From Phycisphaerae bacterium (GTDB lineage: Bacteria; Planctomycetota; Phycisphaerae; UBA1845), in contig JAJDDV010000133.1 in assembly GCA_029260135.1 (NCBI GenBank), positions 1 to 34,787 on the forward strand: a stretch of DNA of 34,787 nt, in the 5' to 3' direction. The position numbers were made by a program, and so were the translations under genes. The notes under the pieces are model-generated. The model was not told the origin of the DNA. It worked only from the letters and a program-made list of their open reading frames with translations, and did not search any database. Below, piece after piece: positions 34,228-34,787 of the stretch; the stretch's first letter is position 1; each line of letters opens with the position of its first letter.

Positions 34228-34787
34228 CTACGGAGCGGTCAAATCGTCGTAGTCCGCAGGCGTGTCCACGTCGCGCGTCACACCCGAATCGGCGAGCGCG
34301 ATCAATCGCACCCTCCGGGGATAACGCCGAGGCAACTCGCGCAACCCGCCCGATAGATCGTCCACTACCTCGCGAAGAGATAGCGGAAAGAGAATCGGGT
34401 GGCCTCGTCGCCCACCGTACGTGGCGATCACAATACGCTCAGGATCAGCCGCAAACGCCTCGATCGTCGCGCGAATGGTGGCCACGCTGATCGTCGGCAT
34501 ATCGGCCGGAACGACCATGACGCCATCCGCCGCCCCCGCCCCATCGGGGCCGACAACCGACGATCCCGTTTTGCTCTCGTCGCCAACGTACGGACGATCC
34601 CCACCGACCACTCGGGCTAGACCGATCCGGATCGAATCAATCATCTCCGCCTCCGCGTCGTCGTTTACAGCCGTCATCACGCGTCGATCGTCCGGAAGAT
34701 CCAGCGCCGCGATCAGCGTCGAGCGCGTGACAACCACGAGCCCCGCGATCGGCGTATCGAGCAACGTACGGGCGAGCGCGCCGACAA
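34228..34787 (-). CDS. MobA-like nucleotidyltransferase (5' end beyond window)
   Basis: The frame remains open to the end of the window; residues read upstream of the TTG at 34764 ('VGALARTLLDTPIAGLVVVT') continue the fold, so the N-terminus with its expected GxSxRMG-type nucleotide-binding loop lies outside. The visible 186 residues have 'DGVMVVPADMPTISVATI' with the Asp-Met-Pro metal-binding motif, 'IVIATYGGRRGHPILFP' and 'VTRDVDTPADYDDL' at the end, as in MocA/MobA-type enzymes that transfer CMP or GMP to molybdenum cofactor. GHPxLF and DVDTPxDY are family hallmarks. Which nucleotide and cofactor cannot be told here; related family members act on F420 or sugars. No other molybdenum-cofactor gene is in the window. 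Confidence 0.8.
   Translation of the reverse strand, partial: VGALARTLLDTPIAGLVVVTRSTLIAALDLPDDRRVMTAVNDDAEAEMIDSIRIGLARVVGGDRPYVGDESKTGSSVVGPDGAGAADGVMVVPADMPTISVATIRATIEAFAADPERIVIATYGGRRGHPILFPLSLREVVDDLSGGLRELPRRYPRRVRLIALADSGVTRDVDTPADYDDLTAP

Overview
The window looks like a chromosomal segment of a GC-rich (about 60-63% by hand count) bacterium, most likely a member of the Planctomycetota and perhaps the Phycisphaerae. The lineage call is inference. It rests on a very long secreted TPR plus PQQ-type beta-propeller protein, a dockerin-tailed beta-helix protein remnant, a CII-like helix-turn-helix protein beside rsmA, relaxed lipoboxes, weak Shine-Dalgarno sequences and REP-like hairpins. 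Most of the window is housekeeping DNA. There is no tRNA, rRNA, CRISPR array or recognisable transposase gene.

Layout. 1-312 is a two-copy 150-bp tandem repeat. 313-2049 holds a divergent pair: a LolA-fold lipoprotein (minus) and KDPG aldolase (plus). 2050-2563 is intergenic and rich in inverted repeats. 2564-5024 encodes an intact membrane HD-GYP c-di-GMP phosphodiesterase followed by a membrane protein with a catalytically dead HD-GYP-like domain. 5171-6352 is an orphan CpaE/TadZ-like ATPase. 6509-11158 is a GMP synthesis block: guaB, a lipoprotein, a zinc-ribbon membrane protein and guaA. 11162-20329 is a six-gene minus-strand run: rsmA, cysteine desulfurase, an XRE/ImmA-IrrE plus PIN toxin-antitoxin-like pair, MTA phosphorylase and the giant TPR/PQQ protein. 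20386-22821 has the CII-like regulator convergent with a SurA/PpiD-like protein. 23086-28401 is a plus-strand unit: topA with six zinc ribbons, a secreted amidohydrolase and an EamA transporter. 28402-29540 holds a dockerin gene remnant and a small membrane protein. 29657-34787 is minus strand: trkA-trkH potassium uptake, metK and a truncated MobA-like nucleotidyltransferase.

How genes work together. GuaB and GuaA carry out the two steps from IMP to GMP. GTP feeds c-di-GMP, which the HD-GYP enzyme upstream would degrade, although this link is only thematic. MetK makes S-adenosylmethionine; MtnP recycles the methylthioadenosine left after its use; RsmA uses SAM to methylate 16S rRNA. TrkA and TrkH form one potassium uptake system whose genes overlap by ATGA.

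The points most worth a second look are the intact/degenerate HD-GYP tandem, the lower-GC PIN plus XRE/ImmA-IrrE insertion between otherwise GC-rich housekeeping genes, the orphan CpaE-like ATPase lacking P-loop lysines, and the several classes of structured intergenic repeat at the left end. I did not find a clearly new multi-gene system.
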